Shown here: piece after piece, positions 29,130 to 37,327 of the stretch
Layout of the letters: every line of letters begins with the position of its first letter
Numbering within the stretch: position 1 is the stretch's first letter
DNA from: Rheinheimera riviphila
GTDB lineage: Bacteria; Pseudomonadota; Gammaproteobacteria; Enterobacterales; Alteromonadaceae
DNA length: 64,000 nt
NCBI RefSeq assembly: GCF_004005945.1
Contig: NZ_SACS01000012.1
Location: 62,001 to 126,000 of the forward strand
Reading direction: 5' to 3'
Notes under the pieces: generated by a model
Seen by the model: only the letters and a program-made list of their open reading frames with translations
What the model was told of the DNA's origin: nothing
Database searches by the model: none
Program-made: the position numbers and the translations under genes

Positions 29130-29403
29130 TTATTGCCCTTTTAAGATGACCGCGTTGCGGCTGGCGGCTTTAAACAGCAAAGACCAACGCTGGGTTTTGC
29201 AACAATTGGCTGCGCATCAGCAAGCTCGCGTGAGATCTGAGCTCGATATGCTGTTGCAACTGGGGATTAAAAATCACGCGGAGTTGTTAGCCCAAGCAAT
29301 GCCAAAGTTGCCAAAGTTTTCCTTTGTGCAAGCAATAGCGCAAGCGAAAAGCGCCAAGCTTGGGCCACGTGCCGTGCAATGGTTTAATGAGGCAGCGCAG
29401 TGA
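29122..29403 (+). CDS. Small protein in the fliG position (possible minimal FliG-like adaptor)
   Basis: This 93-residue helical protein lies exactly between fliF and fliH, where a fliG of about 330 codons is expected. The GTG at 29122 has a strong GGAGG upstream and overlaps fliF by eight bases; the stop overlaps the start of fliH. The segment VLQQLAAHQQARVRSELDML resembles, loosely, one armadillo-type helix pair of FliG (pattern L..L....A..LR.EL). The charged torque helix of FliG is absent. It may link FliF to the FliM/FliN-type ring without a motor role; this is inference. It could equally be an unrelated protein. Confidence 0.7.
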   Translation: MVDYCPFKMTALRLAALNSKDQRWVLQQLAAHQQARVRSELDMLLQLGIKNHAELLAQAMPKLPKFSFVQAIAQAKSAKLGPRAVQWFNEAAQ

Positions 29404-30131
29404 TGAACTTAACTCCTAGTTTTCCGCGAGCCCTGACCACTGAACAGACTGCTGAGCCCTTGCTGGCATCAGACGTAACGTCTGTAGTGTCAGTCTCGGC
29501 GGAAGAAATTGCTGAAGATAGTCTGATGCAATTAACGCCGGACGAGCGTAAACGATTAATTGCCCGTGTATTTGCCGATGATGTTAAAGCGTTGGTTCAC
29601 CAGGAAACACAAGCGGGTCGCGCCGAGGGTTTTGCCAAAGGCCAAGCTGATGCCAGCGAAAAGCTCGCCTCAGAGACTGCGGAATTGCAACAGCAGTTGG
29701 CGGAACAACTGCAGATACTGACAGGATTTATCGCCCGTTTTGACGTTGACGCATTAACGCTGCAAGAAACGAGTTTTGAGCAAATGTACGGGTGGGCCGT
29801 GAAAGCCTGTTATCAGGTGTTGTTGTGTGAGCTTAAAGATCCGTCGGTCTTAACGCGGCAATTACAAACGCTGATTAAAGAGACCGTTGCCGAGCGCGAA
29901 TTGGTGCTTGAAGTTCATTCTTCGCAAGTGAGTGTAATAAAACCAGCCTTAGTGCTTCATCCAAATATCAGTAAAGTTGTGGCGAATGACCAGCTGCAGG
30001 TTGGTGAATTTCGCTTACGGCTCGGTCGTGGTGAAATTTTAAGTTCATTGCCAACCCGGGTAGAGCAGTTCCACCAACTTATTCTGGCGCAATTGCAACA
30101 ATGGCAAGTTGACGCGCAAGGGCAGTCTTGA
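29403..30131 (+). CDS. fliH: Export ATPase regulator FliH
   Basis: The protein of about 242 residues has an acidic N terminus, a helical, Gln/Ala-rich middle containing AGRAEGFAKGQADASEKL (the FliH GxxxG-like helix) and a C-terminal domain ending in the VGEFRLRLGRGEI segment. FliH holds the FliI ATPase and links it to the C ring. GTG 29400 and ATG 29403 are both possible starts; ATG 29403 overlaps the previous stop codon. It lies directly upstream of fliI as in other flagellar operons. Confidence 0.88.
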   Translation: MNLTPSFPRALTTEQTAEPLLASDVTSVVSVSAEEIAEDSLMQLTPDERKRLIARVFADDVKALVHQETQAGRAEGFAKGQADASEKLASETAELQQQLAEQLQILTGFIARFDVDALTLQETSFEQMYGWAVKACYQVLLCELKDPSVLTRQLQTLIKETVAERELVLEVHSSQVSVIKPALVLHPNISKVVANDQLQVGEFRLRLGRGEILSSLPTRVEQFHQLILAQLQQWQVDAQGQS

Positions 30132-31465
30132 TGCAAAACTGGGCAGAGTTAACTGAACAACTAGAACGCATCTCGCCAGCAAAGCGCCAAGGGATTGTGG
30201 TGAATGTGGTTGGTCTCACTATTGAGGTGACTTGCCCTGGACTCTTTGTCGGCGAGTTGTGTCAGCTTGAGGTATTGCAACCAACCCATCGTTGGTTGGA
30301 TGCGGAAGTGGTTGGTTTTCGCGGTGATACCGGCATTTTAATGCTATTGGCGGTGTCTCAGGGTATTACCTTTGGCAGCACTGTTGTGGCAACGGGGGCT
30401 ACCGCTTCGGTTGCACTTGGCGATGCAATGCTCGGACGGCTTTTAGACGCTTGCGGTGAGCCGATCGACGGCGGGGATGCGTTAACGCTGATGCAGCGCC
30501 AACCGTTAAAACGTCAACCCATTAATCCGCTTGAACGCCAAGCAATTACCGATGTGTTCGCCACTGGAGTACGGGTGATCGATGGCATGCTGACTTTCGG
30601 CCGTGGCCAACGTCTTGGCTTGTTTGCGAACGCCGGTGTCGGCAAAAGTTCTTTGCTGGCACAGATTTGTCGGCAGCATGAAAGTTCTGCTGCCAAGCAA
30701 CATAACCAAGTAACTGTCGTGGTATTGGTTGGTGAACGTGGCCGTGAAGTCTTGGAATTTTATCAGCAGGCCAAACAGCATGACGCCTTAAAGTCGATGG
30801 TGATTATTGCGGCAACTGCAGAGCAGCCACCATTGATGCGGATCCGCGCTGTGCATACCGGGCTTGCTGTTGCCGAGTATTTTTCTGGCAAACAACAAGA
30901 CGTGATGCTCGTCACTGACTCGATGACTCGGTTTGCGATGGCATTACGCGAAGTCGGCTTGGCAAGCGGCGAAGCGCCAACCTTGCGGGGCTATACCAGC
31001 TCAGTGTTTGCAGCTATCCCTGCCGTTATTGAACGTTGTGGTGCTTTTGCTCACCGCGGGGCGATCACCGGTATTTTTTCAGTGTTAGTCGAAGGTGAGT
31101 TGACTGCAGATCCTGCGGCAGATGCAATGAAGGCCGTGCTCGACGGACACATCGTGTTATCCACTGAATTAGCAGAAAAGGATCACTATCCGGCAGTGGA
31201 TTTGCTGAAGTCGGTGAGCCGTCTGTTCCCTGCGCTGGCAACGCCAATGCAGCGGATGCGCGCTCGGCAAATTCGGCGGGTTTGGGCGGCCTACGAAGAA
31301 AAACGCAACATGATTGAACTTGGACTAGGTGATGAAGAAACGCGGACCCGATTGCAAGATGACATGCGTTTAGTCCGAGAATTGGTGCAACAGTCGGCCG
31401 AGGCAACGCCGATAGCAGACACTTTACAGTGGATGGAACGTTTAGATTTGAGGACAGGCTCATGA
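30131..31465 (+). CDS. fliI: Export ATPase FliI
   Basis: The 444-residue ATPase of the F1-beta-like type III family has Walker A GLFANAGVGKSSLL at about residue 160, VLVGERGREV, Walker B VMLVTDSMTR and the GLASGEAPTLRGYTSSVF region. It energises unfolding and release of export substrates at the base of the channel. I prefer ATG 30131, which overlaps the fliH stop, over TTG 30128. All catalytic motifs look intact, so the export machine is expected to be active. Confidence 0.97.
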   Translation: MQNWAELTEQLERISPAKRQGIVVNVVGLTIEVTCPGLFVGELCQLEVLQPTHRWLDAEVVGFRGDTGILMLLAVSQGITFGSTVVATGATASVALGDAMLGRLLDACGEPIDGGDALTLMQRQPLKRQPINPLERQAITDVFATGVRVIDGMLTFGRGQRLGLFANAGVGKSSLLAQICRQHESSAAKQHNQVTVVVLVGERGREVLEFYQQAKQHDALKSMVIIAATAEQPPLMRIRAVHTGLAVAEYFSGKQQDVMLVTDSMTRFAMALREVGLASGEAPTLRGYTSSVFAAIPAVIERCGAFAHRGAITGIFSVLVEGELTADPAADAMKAVLDGHIVLSTELAEKDHYPAVDLLKSVSRLFPALATPMQRMRARQIRRVWAAYEEKRNMIELGLGDEETRTRLQDDMRLVRELVQQSAEATPIADTLQWMERLDLRTGS

Positions 31466-31902
31466 GCATCCGTCGCCTCAACCGAGAGTTAAAGCAGTGG
31501 CAATCGCTGACGCAGTTGCAGCAACAACAGCTGGAAACTGAGTTGTCGAAGCTTGACAGCATTAGTGCCGAATTACACACGCAACAGCAATTACAACAGC
31601 AGTTGCAGCAGGATTGGGACTACGCAGTTGCGTTACAGGCTCGTGATTTGGCAATGCGTGAAACGTTAATGAACTATTTGAGCCATCAACATACGCAACT
31701 ACAAGCGGCGGTGGCTTTGGTGAGTGGACTCGAACGGCAAAAAACGCAGCAGACAACCAAAGTCCAGCAAACGCAGGTGGTCGACAACATGATGCAGGCC
31801 AAACAGCAATTAGCATTTCGACAATTAGCAACCAAAGCGATGGATGCGCAAGAGTTACAAGTTTCTGAATTGGCAGGAGTATATTATGCAAATCAACGTT
31901 GA
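31462..31902 (+). CDS. fliJ: FliJ-like export protein
   Basis: The 146-residue protein is almost entirely helical, very rich in Gln and Leu, and predicted to be coiled coil, as FliJ is. It follows fliI with an ATGA overlap and overlaps the next gene by 17 bases. FliJ is the central stalk of the ATPase complex and escorts chaperones. Sequence signatures in this family are weak, so the call rests on size, coiled-coil character and position. Confidence 0.8.
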   Translation: MSIRRLNRELKQWQSLTQLQQQQLETELSKLDSISAELHTQQQLQQQLQQDWDYAVALQARDLAMRETLMNYLSHQHTQLQAAVALVSGLERQKTQQTTKVQQTQVVDNMMQAKQQLAFRQLATKAMDAQELQVSELAGVYYANQR

Positions 31903-32917
31903 GAGTCGTGATTTCATCGGCGCAGAATTAGGCCAATTGACGGGCAACGCGACACCAAATAAGCAGCAATCACAGTTTAGCCAATTGTTGGGTAAACATC
32001 CGCGAGGAGTGGTTGGCAGCGCTGCTGGCGATTCGAATCAATTGCCAGCTGAATCAGAGAAAAAAGCCGCGGATGTCGCTGCTGAACCGGCAGTGGTCAT
32101 GCCATGGCAATTGCTCTTTGCATTCCCTGAAACCGCTGCGACGCCTGCTAGTGCTGACTCTGCAGTCAACACTGCGCAAAATTCGGCTGCGCTGAATGCA
32201 GAACCTACCGACGAACTTAGTTCACTAGCGATAAATGACGGCTCGTTGGTCCTGGGCGCAAAAGGCGAATATCCAAGTAACCCAGTGCAGACTTTCGCTA
32301 ATAGTAAAGTAATGGTGAAAACAGGCAAGCAAAATCAAAGACTTGTTAGCTCATCGCTCCAACAATTGTCTGGGCAACAACATTATGCAGCAATGGCTGT
32401 CAACCAGGGTCCGCAGTCATCGCACAAACTTTCGGTATATTCGCCATGGGGTTTAATTGCTACAGGCTACTTAAGTTATGAAGCACAAGACAACACTACG
32501 CAAACTGCCGCATCGCGGTTGGTAACTAACAATCTTTTGGCAACATCGACGCTACAGCAGGTAGGTCAAAGCGCAGAAGCAACCTTTAACTTCAATGCTC
32601 CAAGCCGGTTAACCGTCACTGCCGATTGGGCTGCAACTGCAGAGCCATTTCAACCACTTGACCCTGTCGAAGAACAAACTCAGCTTCTGTCCACCCATGT
32701 GATGGAAGATTGGTTATCGCCGCTGCTGGCGGAACATCTGATGGTATTGCCTGACGCTGACCAAAAAGAGCGCCTCTATTATCGGAATTTCAATGCACAA
32801 GATCCCGAGCAAGCATTAAAACAAGTGCTGCAGTTATGGCAACCGGTCAACTTGCGTCACATGGATCTGTATATCAATGGTCGTTTTAGCGAACAAGGAG
32901 CTGCTTATGCCAGTTGA
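31886..32917 (+). CDS. fliK: Candidate hook-length protein, FliK-like
   Basis: The 343-residue protein is low in cysteine, rich in Ser, Ala, Gln and Asn, and probably largely unstructured in the first two thirds, as hook-length rulers are. It lies between fliJ and flgD, the usual fliK place. The C-terminal region (about 275-343) contains LLAEHLMVLPDADQK and LRHMDLYINGRFS but not a clear form of the FliK C-terminal domain that contacts FlhB. The ATG at 31886 has GGAGT upstream. The gene overlaps flgD by 11 bases. If it is FliK, it would set the length of the hook, the last structure coded in the block. Confidence 0.6.
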   Translation: MQINVESRDFIGAELGQLTGNATPNKQQSQFSQLLGKHPRGVVGSAAGDSNQLPAESEKKAADVAAEPAVVMPWQLLFAFPETAATPASADSAVNTAQNSAALNAEPTDELSSLAINDGSLVLGAKGEYPSNPVQTFANSKVMVKTGKQNQRLVSSSLQQLSGQQHYAAMAVNQGPQSSHKLSVYSPWGLIATGYLSYEAQDNTTQTAASRLVTNNLLATSTLQQVGQSAEATFNFNAPSRLTVTADWAATAEPFQPLDPVEEQTQLLSTHVMEDWLSPLLAEHLMVLPDADQKERLYYRNFNAQDPEQALKQVLQLWQPVNLRHMDLYINGRFSEQGAAYAS

Positions 32918-33320
32918 TGGGATTGGGCAAGTATCGTCGGCACCGATCCAAAGTGCCAATAATGCGATTTCGCAAGAAGAATTCGTCAAATTGTTTTTGG
33001 CGCAGCTGAATTATCAAGATCCGTTGGAACCGTTGAACAACCGCGAGTTTTTGGCGCAGTTGGCGCAGTTTTCTTCACTTGAGCAGTCTCGACAAATTAA
33101 CGATAACATTCTGGGCGTTATGGCCATGCAGGCATCAACCCAAGGGTTAAGTTTGCTTGGCAAAAATGTCGAAGTTGACACCGGCGGCGGACAATCGTTT
33201 AGCGGTGTTGTTGAAGCAGTGCACTACAACGCGGGTCAACCAGAACTAACTGTGAAAAGTTCGACCGGAAGCTTTGTTGATAAAATTTCACTGAGCCAAA
33301 TTAAAGTTATTCAAAAATAA
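32907..33320 (+). CDS. flgD: Short hook-cap protein FlgD
   Basis: The 137-residue protein has the FlgD N-terminal domain (SQEEFVKLFLAQLNYQDPLE, then NREFLAQLAQFSSLEQ). FlgD caps the growing hook and is normally about 220-240 residues, with Ig-like and tudor-like C-terminal domains; here only a reduced remainder (VEVDTGGGQSFSGVVEAV) follows. AAGGAG lies seven bases before ATG 32907, which is better than the longer start at 32877. It precedes flgE, the usual order. Confidence 0.92.
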   Translation: MPVDGIGQVSSAPIQSANNAISQEEFVKLFLAQLNYQDPLEPLNNREFLAQLAQFSSLEQSRQINDNILGVMAMQASTQGLSLLGKNVEVDTGGGQSFSGVVEAVHYNAGQPELTVKSSTGSFVDKISLSQIKVIQK

Positions 33321-33337
33321 AATCCGAGGAATATTAA

Positions 33338-34519
33338 ATGTTTCAATCTTTTTATACAGGCCTCTCTGGCATGTTATCGTTCTCTCGAAGCTTGGATAAC
33401 GTCAGTAATAATATCGCGAATATGAATACTCCAGGTTTTCGTGGAGCTGATAGTTTTTATCGCAGTTTGTCGCAAGGCAGTGGTAGTTCAAACCCAGGTG
33501 CTGGAGTTGAGATTTCTGGCTTAGGCTTTCGTTTTGCCAATGGTGAGATCCGCCAAACCGGCAATAGCACAGATCTTGCAATTAACGGGATGGGCTTTTT
33601 TACCTTACTAAAAAATGGCGAAACCCTATTCACCCGTTCTGGCCAATTTACCTTTAACGATAAAGGAATTTTGGTTGAGCGCTCTAGTAATGCTGCAGTC
33701 GCTGTTCTCAATTCAGCAAATCAACCAGGCGTGCTGGATTTGTCTTCATATCGCCAAATCGCTGCGAAACCAACCACTAAAGTGAATTTCAGCGGCAATT
33801 TGTCGACGGGTTCTACGGCGGCGCATGAGATCGCCAGCATCACCACTTACAACAAGTTAGGTGAAGAAGTTAAATTAAAAACCAAATTTGAAAAACACAC
33901 GACTATTCCTGGTGCGTGGACTGTCACTATCACCAAGGATGACGGCACCGCAGTCCACAGTGGTGAAATTCGTTTCTCTGCCGACGGCACTCCAACCAGC
34001 GGCTTTAATAGCCTGTCGTTTGATTTAAAAGATTCATACGGTGGCAACACACCAGTGAAGTTCGAGTTTGGGAATCCTGGTGATTTTAATAAGTCGACCT
34101 CAATTTCGACCGGCACAACCTCGTCATTAGTGGCAAAAGTTGAAGATGGCGCACCAGCAGGTTCATTACAAGACGTGACCTTTGACGAAGGCGGTGTGGT
34201 GAAACTGCGTTATTCCAATGGCGTTAGTAAAGACGGTCCTGCGCTTGCGTTGATGGAAATTAATAACAAAGATGCACTGCAACAAGTTGACGGCGCAGTG
34301 TTCCGTTTAGTCGGCAAGTCTGAGGCTATTATCGGTCAAGCTGGCAAAGCTGGTTTTGGCGCTATAGCGACAAAGAGCTTGGAGTTATCGAACGTTGACT
34401 TATCCAAAGAATTCGCCGATATGATCATCATCCAACGGGGTTATCAAGCCAGTTCAAAAATTTTAAACGTGGCCAACTCAATGCTTGACCAACTGTTTGA
34501 AAATACACGGGGTCGTTAA
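33338..34519 (+). CDS. flgE: Hook protein FlgE
   Basis: The 393-residue protein has the N-terminal hook/rod signature (VSNNIANMNTPGFRGAD), the central TDLAINGMGFFTL and FTRSGQFTFN motifs and the C-terminal MIIIQRGYQASSKILNVANS. These fit FlgE of normal length, so an extracellular hook is predicted. No hook-filament junction protein (FlgK, FlgL), cap (FliD) or flagellin follows it. GAGGAA precedes the ATG. Confidence 0.96.
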   Translation: MFQSFYTGLSGMLSFSRSLDNVSNNIANMNTPGFRGADSFYRSLSQGSGSSNPGAGVEISGLGFRFANGEIRQTGNSTDLAINGMGFFTLLKNGETLFTRSGQFTFNDKGILVERSSNAAVAVLNSANQPGVLDLSSYRQIAAKPTTKVNFSGNLSTGSTAAHEIASITTYNKLGEEVKLKTKFEKHTTIPGAWTVTITKDDGTAVHSGEIRFSADGTPTSGFNSLSFDLKDSYGGNTPVKFEFGNPGDFNKSTSISTGTTSSLVAKVEDGAPAGSLQDVTFDEGGVVKLRYSNGVSKDGPALALMEINNKDALQQVDGAVFRLVGKSEAIIGQAGKAGFGAIATKSLELSNVDLSKEFADMIIIQRGYQASSKILNVANSMLDQLFENTRGR

Positions 34520-35250
34520 TGATGGCGATCCGTCGTCCTGGTGTTTTCACTGCTGAGCAACAACAACTGGTGCACACTAATTTGGCCGCTTTGGCCAATG
34601 AGTGGGCACAGGCTTGGCTGCCTGGCGATGTTGACATGCAGTTGAGTTTTAATCAGCAGTTGTTTGCACAGCTGCCCTTAAATACCAAGGGTTCGCCGCG
34701 TGATGGCTGTCAATGGTTGGCTGCAGACGCTGCGGTCCAGCTTGATGCTTTGCGGGTTTATCTTTGCCAATTAGCGGCAGTAAAGCCGGCGCGACTGAGC
34801 AAAGATCCTGAGGCGCAAAACACCACCGGGCAATTTGCTTTAGCAATGTGCAATGATTGGCTGCAGCGTTTTGTACCGGTCAATCTCGATGAACAGCAAG
34901 TTGTAGTTGAGATTGCTCTTAAATTAAATGCAATCCACTTTGTGTTTCGGTTACACGAAAAACAAGTCCAAGCCTTGTTGCCGGCCTTGAGGGTAACAAC
35001 ATTACCGGCGTTCCGGCTCATTGATGCGTTGTACCAGCACTCAGTCACTTTCCCGTTAACGGTGAAGAGTCCGTTGATGCGTATCAGCGCAATCAAAGCG
35101 TTAAAGCCCGGCATGGTGTTACAGCTTGCGCAGTCTCTTGATGACACGTGGAAATTGCAGTTGCCAGGTCTGGCGCTTGAAGGCTATCTCGTCGCTTCAG
35201 CTGAAGAAAAAGCGCTGTATTTAGAACAAATTCAAAAGGTGAATAAATGA
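34519..35250 (+). CDS. fliM: Reduced FliM-like C-ring protein without the CheY-binding region
   Basis: The 243-residue protein ends in a SpoA-type domain (about 170-235; FPLTVKSPLMRISAIKALKP, then GMVLQLAQ), as in FliM and SctQ. Typical FliM has about 330-360 residues, beginning with a LSQxEIDALL-like CheY-binding peptide and a middle domain carrying a GGxG motif that touches FliG. Neither is present. The protein therefore looks like a secretion-type C-ring or cytoplasmic sorting subunit, not a chemotaxis-controlled rotor. It overlaps the flgE stop and the fliN start. Confidence 0.75.
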   Translation: MMAIRRPGVFTAEQQQLVHTNLAALANEWAQAWLPGDVDMQLSFNQQLFAQLPLNTKGSPRDGCQWLAADAAVQLDALRVYLCQLAAVKPARLSKDPEAQNTTGQFALAMCNDWLQRFVPVNLDEQQVVVEIALKLNAIHFVFRLHEKQVQALLPALRVTTLPAFRLIDALYQHSVTFPLTVKSPLMRISAIKALKPGMVLQLAQSLDDTWKLQLPGLALEGYLVASAEEKALYLEQIQKVNK

Positions 35251-35564
35251 GTAAACCAGTTTCTGCTGTTGAGTACAGCAAAGTTGATGCTGCACCAAGC
35301 GGCGACGCACTGTTACCCGTTGATCTCGGGCTGGTGGGTGATGTCGAAGTGCAATTAACCGGTCACATTGGCCAATGTACCATGAGTGTAGCGACACTTT
35401 ATGCGCTGAAAAAGGGCGATATTATTGGGCTTGGTGCTGATATCGACCAACCGATTGAGCTGAGTTTGCATGGCAAAGTGGTCGCACGTGGCCGTTTGGT
35501 TGCGCAAGATGGCAAGTTTGCGTTGGAAGTCACGGAAGTGGCGAGCGATGTGCGTATAGCATGA
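35247..35564 (+). CDS. fliN: C-ring protein FliN
   Basis: The 105-residue protein contains one SpoA domain (VDLGLVGDVEVQLTGHIGQC, then LYALKKGDIIGLGADIDQPI). FliN/SctQ-C proteins form the C ring or the sorting platform that feeds substrates to the export gate. It begins with an ATGA overlap with the fliM-like gene. Length and pattern are normal for FliN without its variable N-terminal extension. Confidence 0.9.
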   Translation: MSKPVSAVEYSKVDAAPSGDALLPVDLGLVGDVEVQLTGHIGQCTMSVATLYALKKGDIIGLGADIDQPIELSLHGKVVARGRLVAQDGKFALEVTEVASDVRIA

Positions 35565-35905
35565 GTAGTGGTCTACCCTTTAACCAACAAGACATACTGA
35601 GTACTAGTCAGTTACTGCTGTTGGTTTTGCTGTGTGTTGTCCTTATTGCGATTTGGTTATGGGCGCAACGCAAAATCCGCACGCGGCAGTTTACTGCAAA
35701 AGGCTCGGTCTACCAACGAGATGCCTTGGCTCGTGGCGTGTTTCTCCATCGTTTTTCGCTGGATGGGATTGAATATCGGGTGTTTGAAACTGCAGGGCAA
35801 GTTGTACTGCTCGACAAAATTCAGCCTTCATCAGAGGCTGTCGTACCAGTGGCAAACGTCGAGGTAGTATCAACAGTTCATCATTCAGGAGTGCATCATG
35901 GCTGA
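35561..35905 (+). CDS. fliO: FliO-like membrane protein
   Basis: The 114-residue protein has one membrane segment (about residues 16-35, LLLLVLLCVVLIAIWLWAQR) followed by a small cytoplasmic domain of beta character ending in a His-rich tail. FliO is a scaffold for assembly of the FliP ring and is usually coded just before fliP, as here (8-base overlap). Its sequence is poorly conserved, so position and topology carry the call. Confidence 0.75.
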   Translation: MSSGLPFNQQDILSTSQLLLLVLLCVVLIAIWLWAQRKIRTRQFTAKGSVYQRDALARGVFLHRFSLDGIEYRVFETAGQVVLLDKIQPSSEAVVPVANVEVVSTVHHSGVHHG

Positions 35906-36602
35906 GCCTATGCAAGCGGCTGCACAATTACCAGCGGTCGACCCGCTATTACAAAGCATTATCGGCAGTGTGGATAAGTTAGCACCGGAAGTGCAAACTT
36001 TTTTAATGCTATCGGCATTATCATTTATTCCGGTTTTTTTGATAGCAATGACCGCTTTTACCCGCATCTTAATTGTGCTGTCTTTATTGCGCCAAGCGCT
36101 GGGCCTGCAGCAAACGCCGCCAAATTTGGTGCTGATGACGTTAGCGTTGTTTCTGACTTTTTATACCATGAGCCCGGTTTTTGATGCGGCGTTGCAGCAA
36201 GGTTGGGTGCCATTTAGTCAAGGTTCCATCGATGCTGCGCAAGCGGTGACTTCGGCGTTGGAACCATTCAAAAGTTTTATGATCCAGCAAACGCGTGAAC
36301 AAGACTTTGTTGCTATCGCGTCGATGTCCGGACAGCCGCTGCCGGCGAGTCCGAATGAGGTTAAATTTGCTGAATTAGTTCCAGCGTTTTTATTAAGCGA
36401 ATTGACCACGGCTTTTAAAATGGCCTTTGTAATATTTATCCCATTCTTGCTCATAGATCTGGTGGTTTCGAGTGTGTTGATGGCACTTGGTATGATGATG
36501 GTGCCGCCGATCACCGTCTCGTTGCCGCTTAAGATTATGCTTTTTGTGCTGATCGATGGCTGGGCTTTGGTCAGTCAATCATTGGTGAGTAGTTTTCAAT
36601 GA
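35898..36602 (+). CDS. fliP: Flagellar-type export gate protein FliP
   Basis: The 234-residue membrane protein has the FliP/SctR core: FTRILIVLSLLRQALGLQQT, then PNLVLMTLALFLTF, and the C-terminal MVPPITVSLPLKIMLFVLID. It forms the pore with FliQ and FliR. Unlike enterobacterial FliP it has no obvious cleaved signal peptide; a soluble N-terminal stretch of about 35 residues precedes the first membrane helix. It is coded at the far end of the block from fliQ and fliR. Confidence 0.96.
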   Translation: MAEPMQAAAQLPAVDPLLQSIIGSVDKLAPEVQTFLMLSALSFIPVFLIAMTAFTRILIVLSLLRQALGLQQTPPNLVLMTLALFLTFYTMSPVFDAALQQGWVPFSQGSIDAAQAVTSALEPFKSFMIQQTREQDFVAIASMSGQPLPASPNEVKFAELVPAFLLSELTTAFKMAFVIFIPFLLIDLVVSSVLMALGMMMVPPITVSLPLKIMLFVLIDGWALVSQSLVSSFQ

Positions 36603-37327
36603 TGCGCGAACAAGAACAATTGCAATGGCAGGCATGGTGCAAAGACCGCTCGCAAACTGCGCGAGATTGGATATTTTGCCATTACCATCCATGGTCAAAA
36701 AATGAAGCCAAATCTTGGCAACATAAGTTGTTCTTGTCGCTTGCTGATATCGAAGATTTCCGCCAATACGCAGCGATTGGTTTACTAGAAGCAATCGCTC
36801 ATTTTGATCCGCAATTGGGTTATAAATTTGTCATGTTTGCGCGTTTTCGGGTGAAAGGTGCAATCCTCAACGAGGTATTTCGCTATAGCGACGATAGTGC
36901 GCAATTTCATGCCGCTTATAGTCGCGGCGATGAGATTGTTGATGACGATGTGATATCCGCAAAACCGCTGGTCGAGCTTAAAGACAGTATCGAAGAGTTA
37001 GCGACCGCTTATTTAATTAGCGATACCATGGTTGAACATCCACAGTCGTGGATTTATGGCGATTATTACTCGTCTACCGAATTGTCATGCCTAAAGATCC
37101 GCTACATGGATCAATTGCTCCGTCTTGCGGATCCGATGCAAAGCATCATGTTATTTCGATATCAGCTGGATTGGGATTTTACCGCCATTGCCAACATGCT
37201 CGGGATCAGTAAAGGTCGTGTTAGTCAGTTACATAAAGCGGCACTTGCTGTACTTCGAAGTAACAAAGCCGAAACCGACGTCGATAATGACGATGAATTT
37301 TTTCAATTATCAGGAATTCCAGCGTGA
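36602..37327 (+). CDS. Divergent sigma-28 (FliA-type) sigma factor
   Basis: The protein of about 241 residues has sigma region 2 (LADIEDFRQYAAIGLLEAIA, then GYKFVMFARFRVKGAILNEV) and a C-terminal helix-turn-helix of region 4 (FTAIANMLGISKGRVSQLHK). It belongs to the FliA/WhiG-like group but is diverged, with a lengthened acidic middle. In flagellar systems FliA turns on filament and chemotaxis genes; with none of these in the block, its targets may be secreted substrates elsewhere or the operon itself. It overlaps fliP and the next TPR gene, so it is made with the machine. Confidence 0.85.
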   Translation: MREQEQLQWQAWCKDRSQTARDWIFCHYHPWSKNEAKSWQHKLFLSLADIEDFRQYAAIGLLEAIAHFDPQLGYKFVMFARFRVKGAILNEVFRYSDDSAQFHAAYSRGDEIVDDDVISAKPLVELKDSIEELATAYLISDTMVEHPQSWIYGDYYSSTELSCLKIRYMDQLLRLADPMQSIMLFRYQLDWDFTAIANMLGISKGRVSQLHKAALAVLRSNKAETDVDNDDEFFQLSGIPA

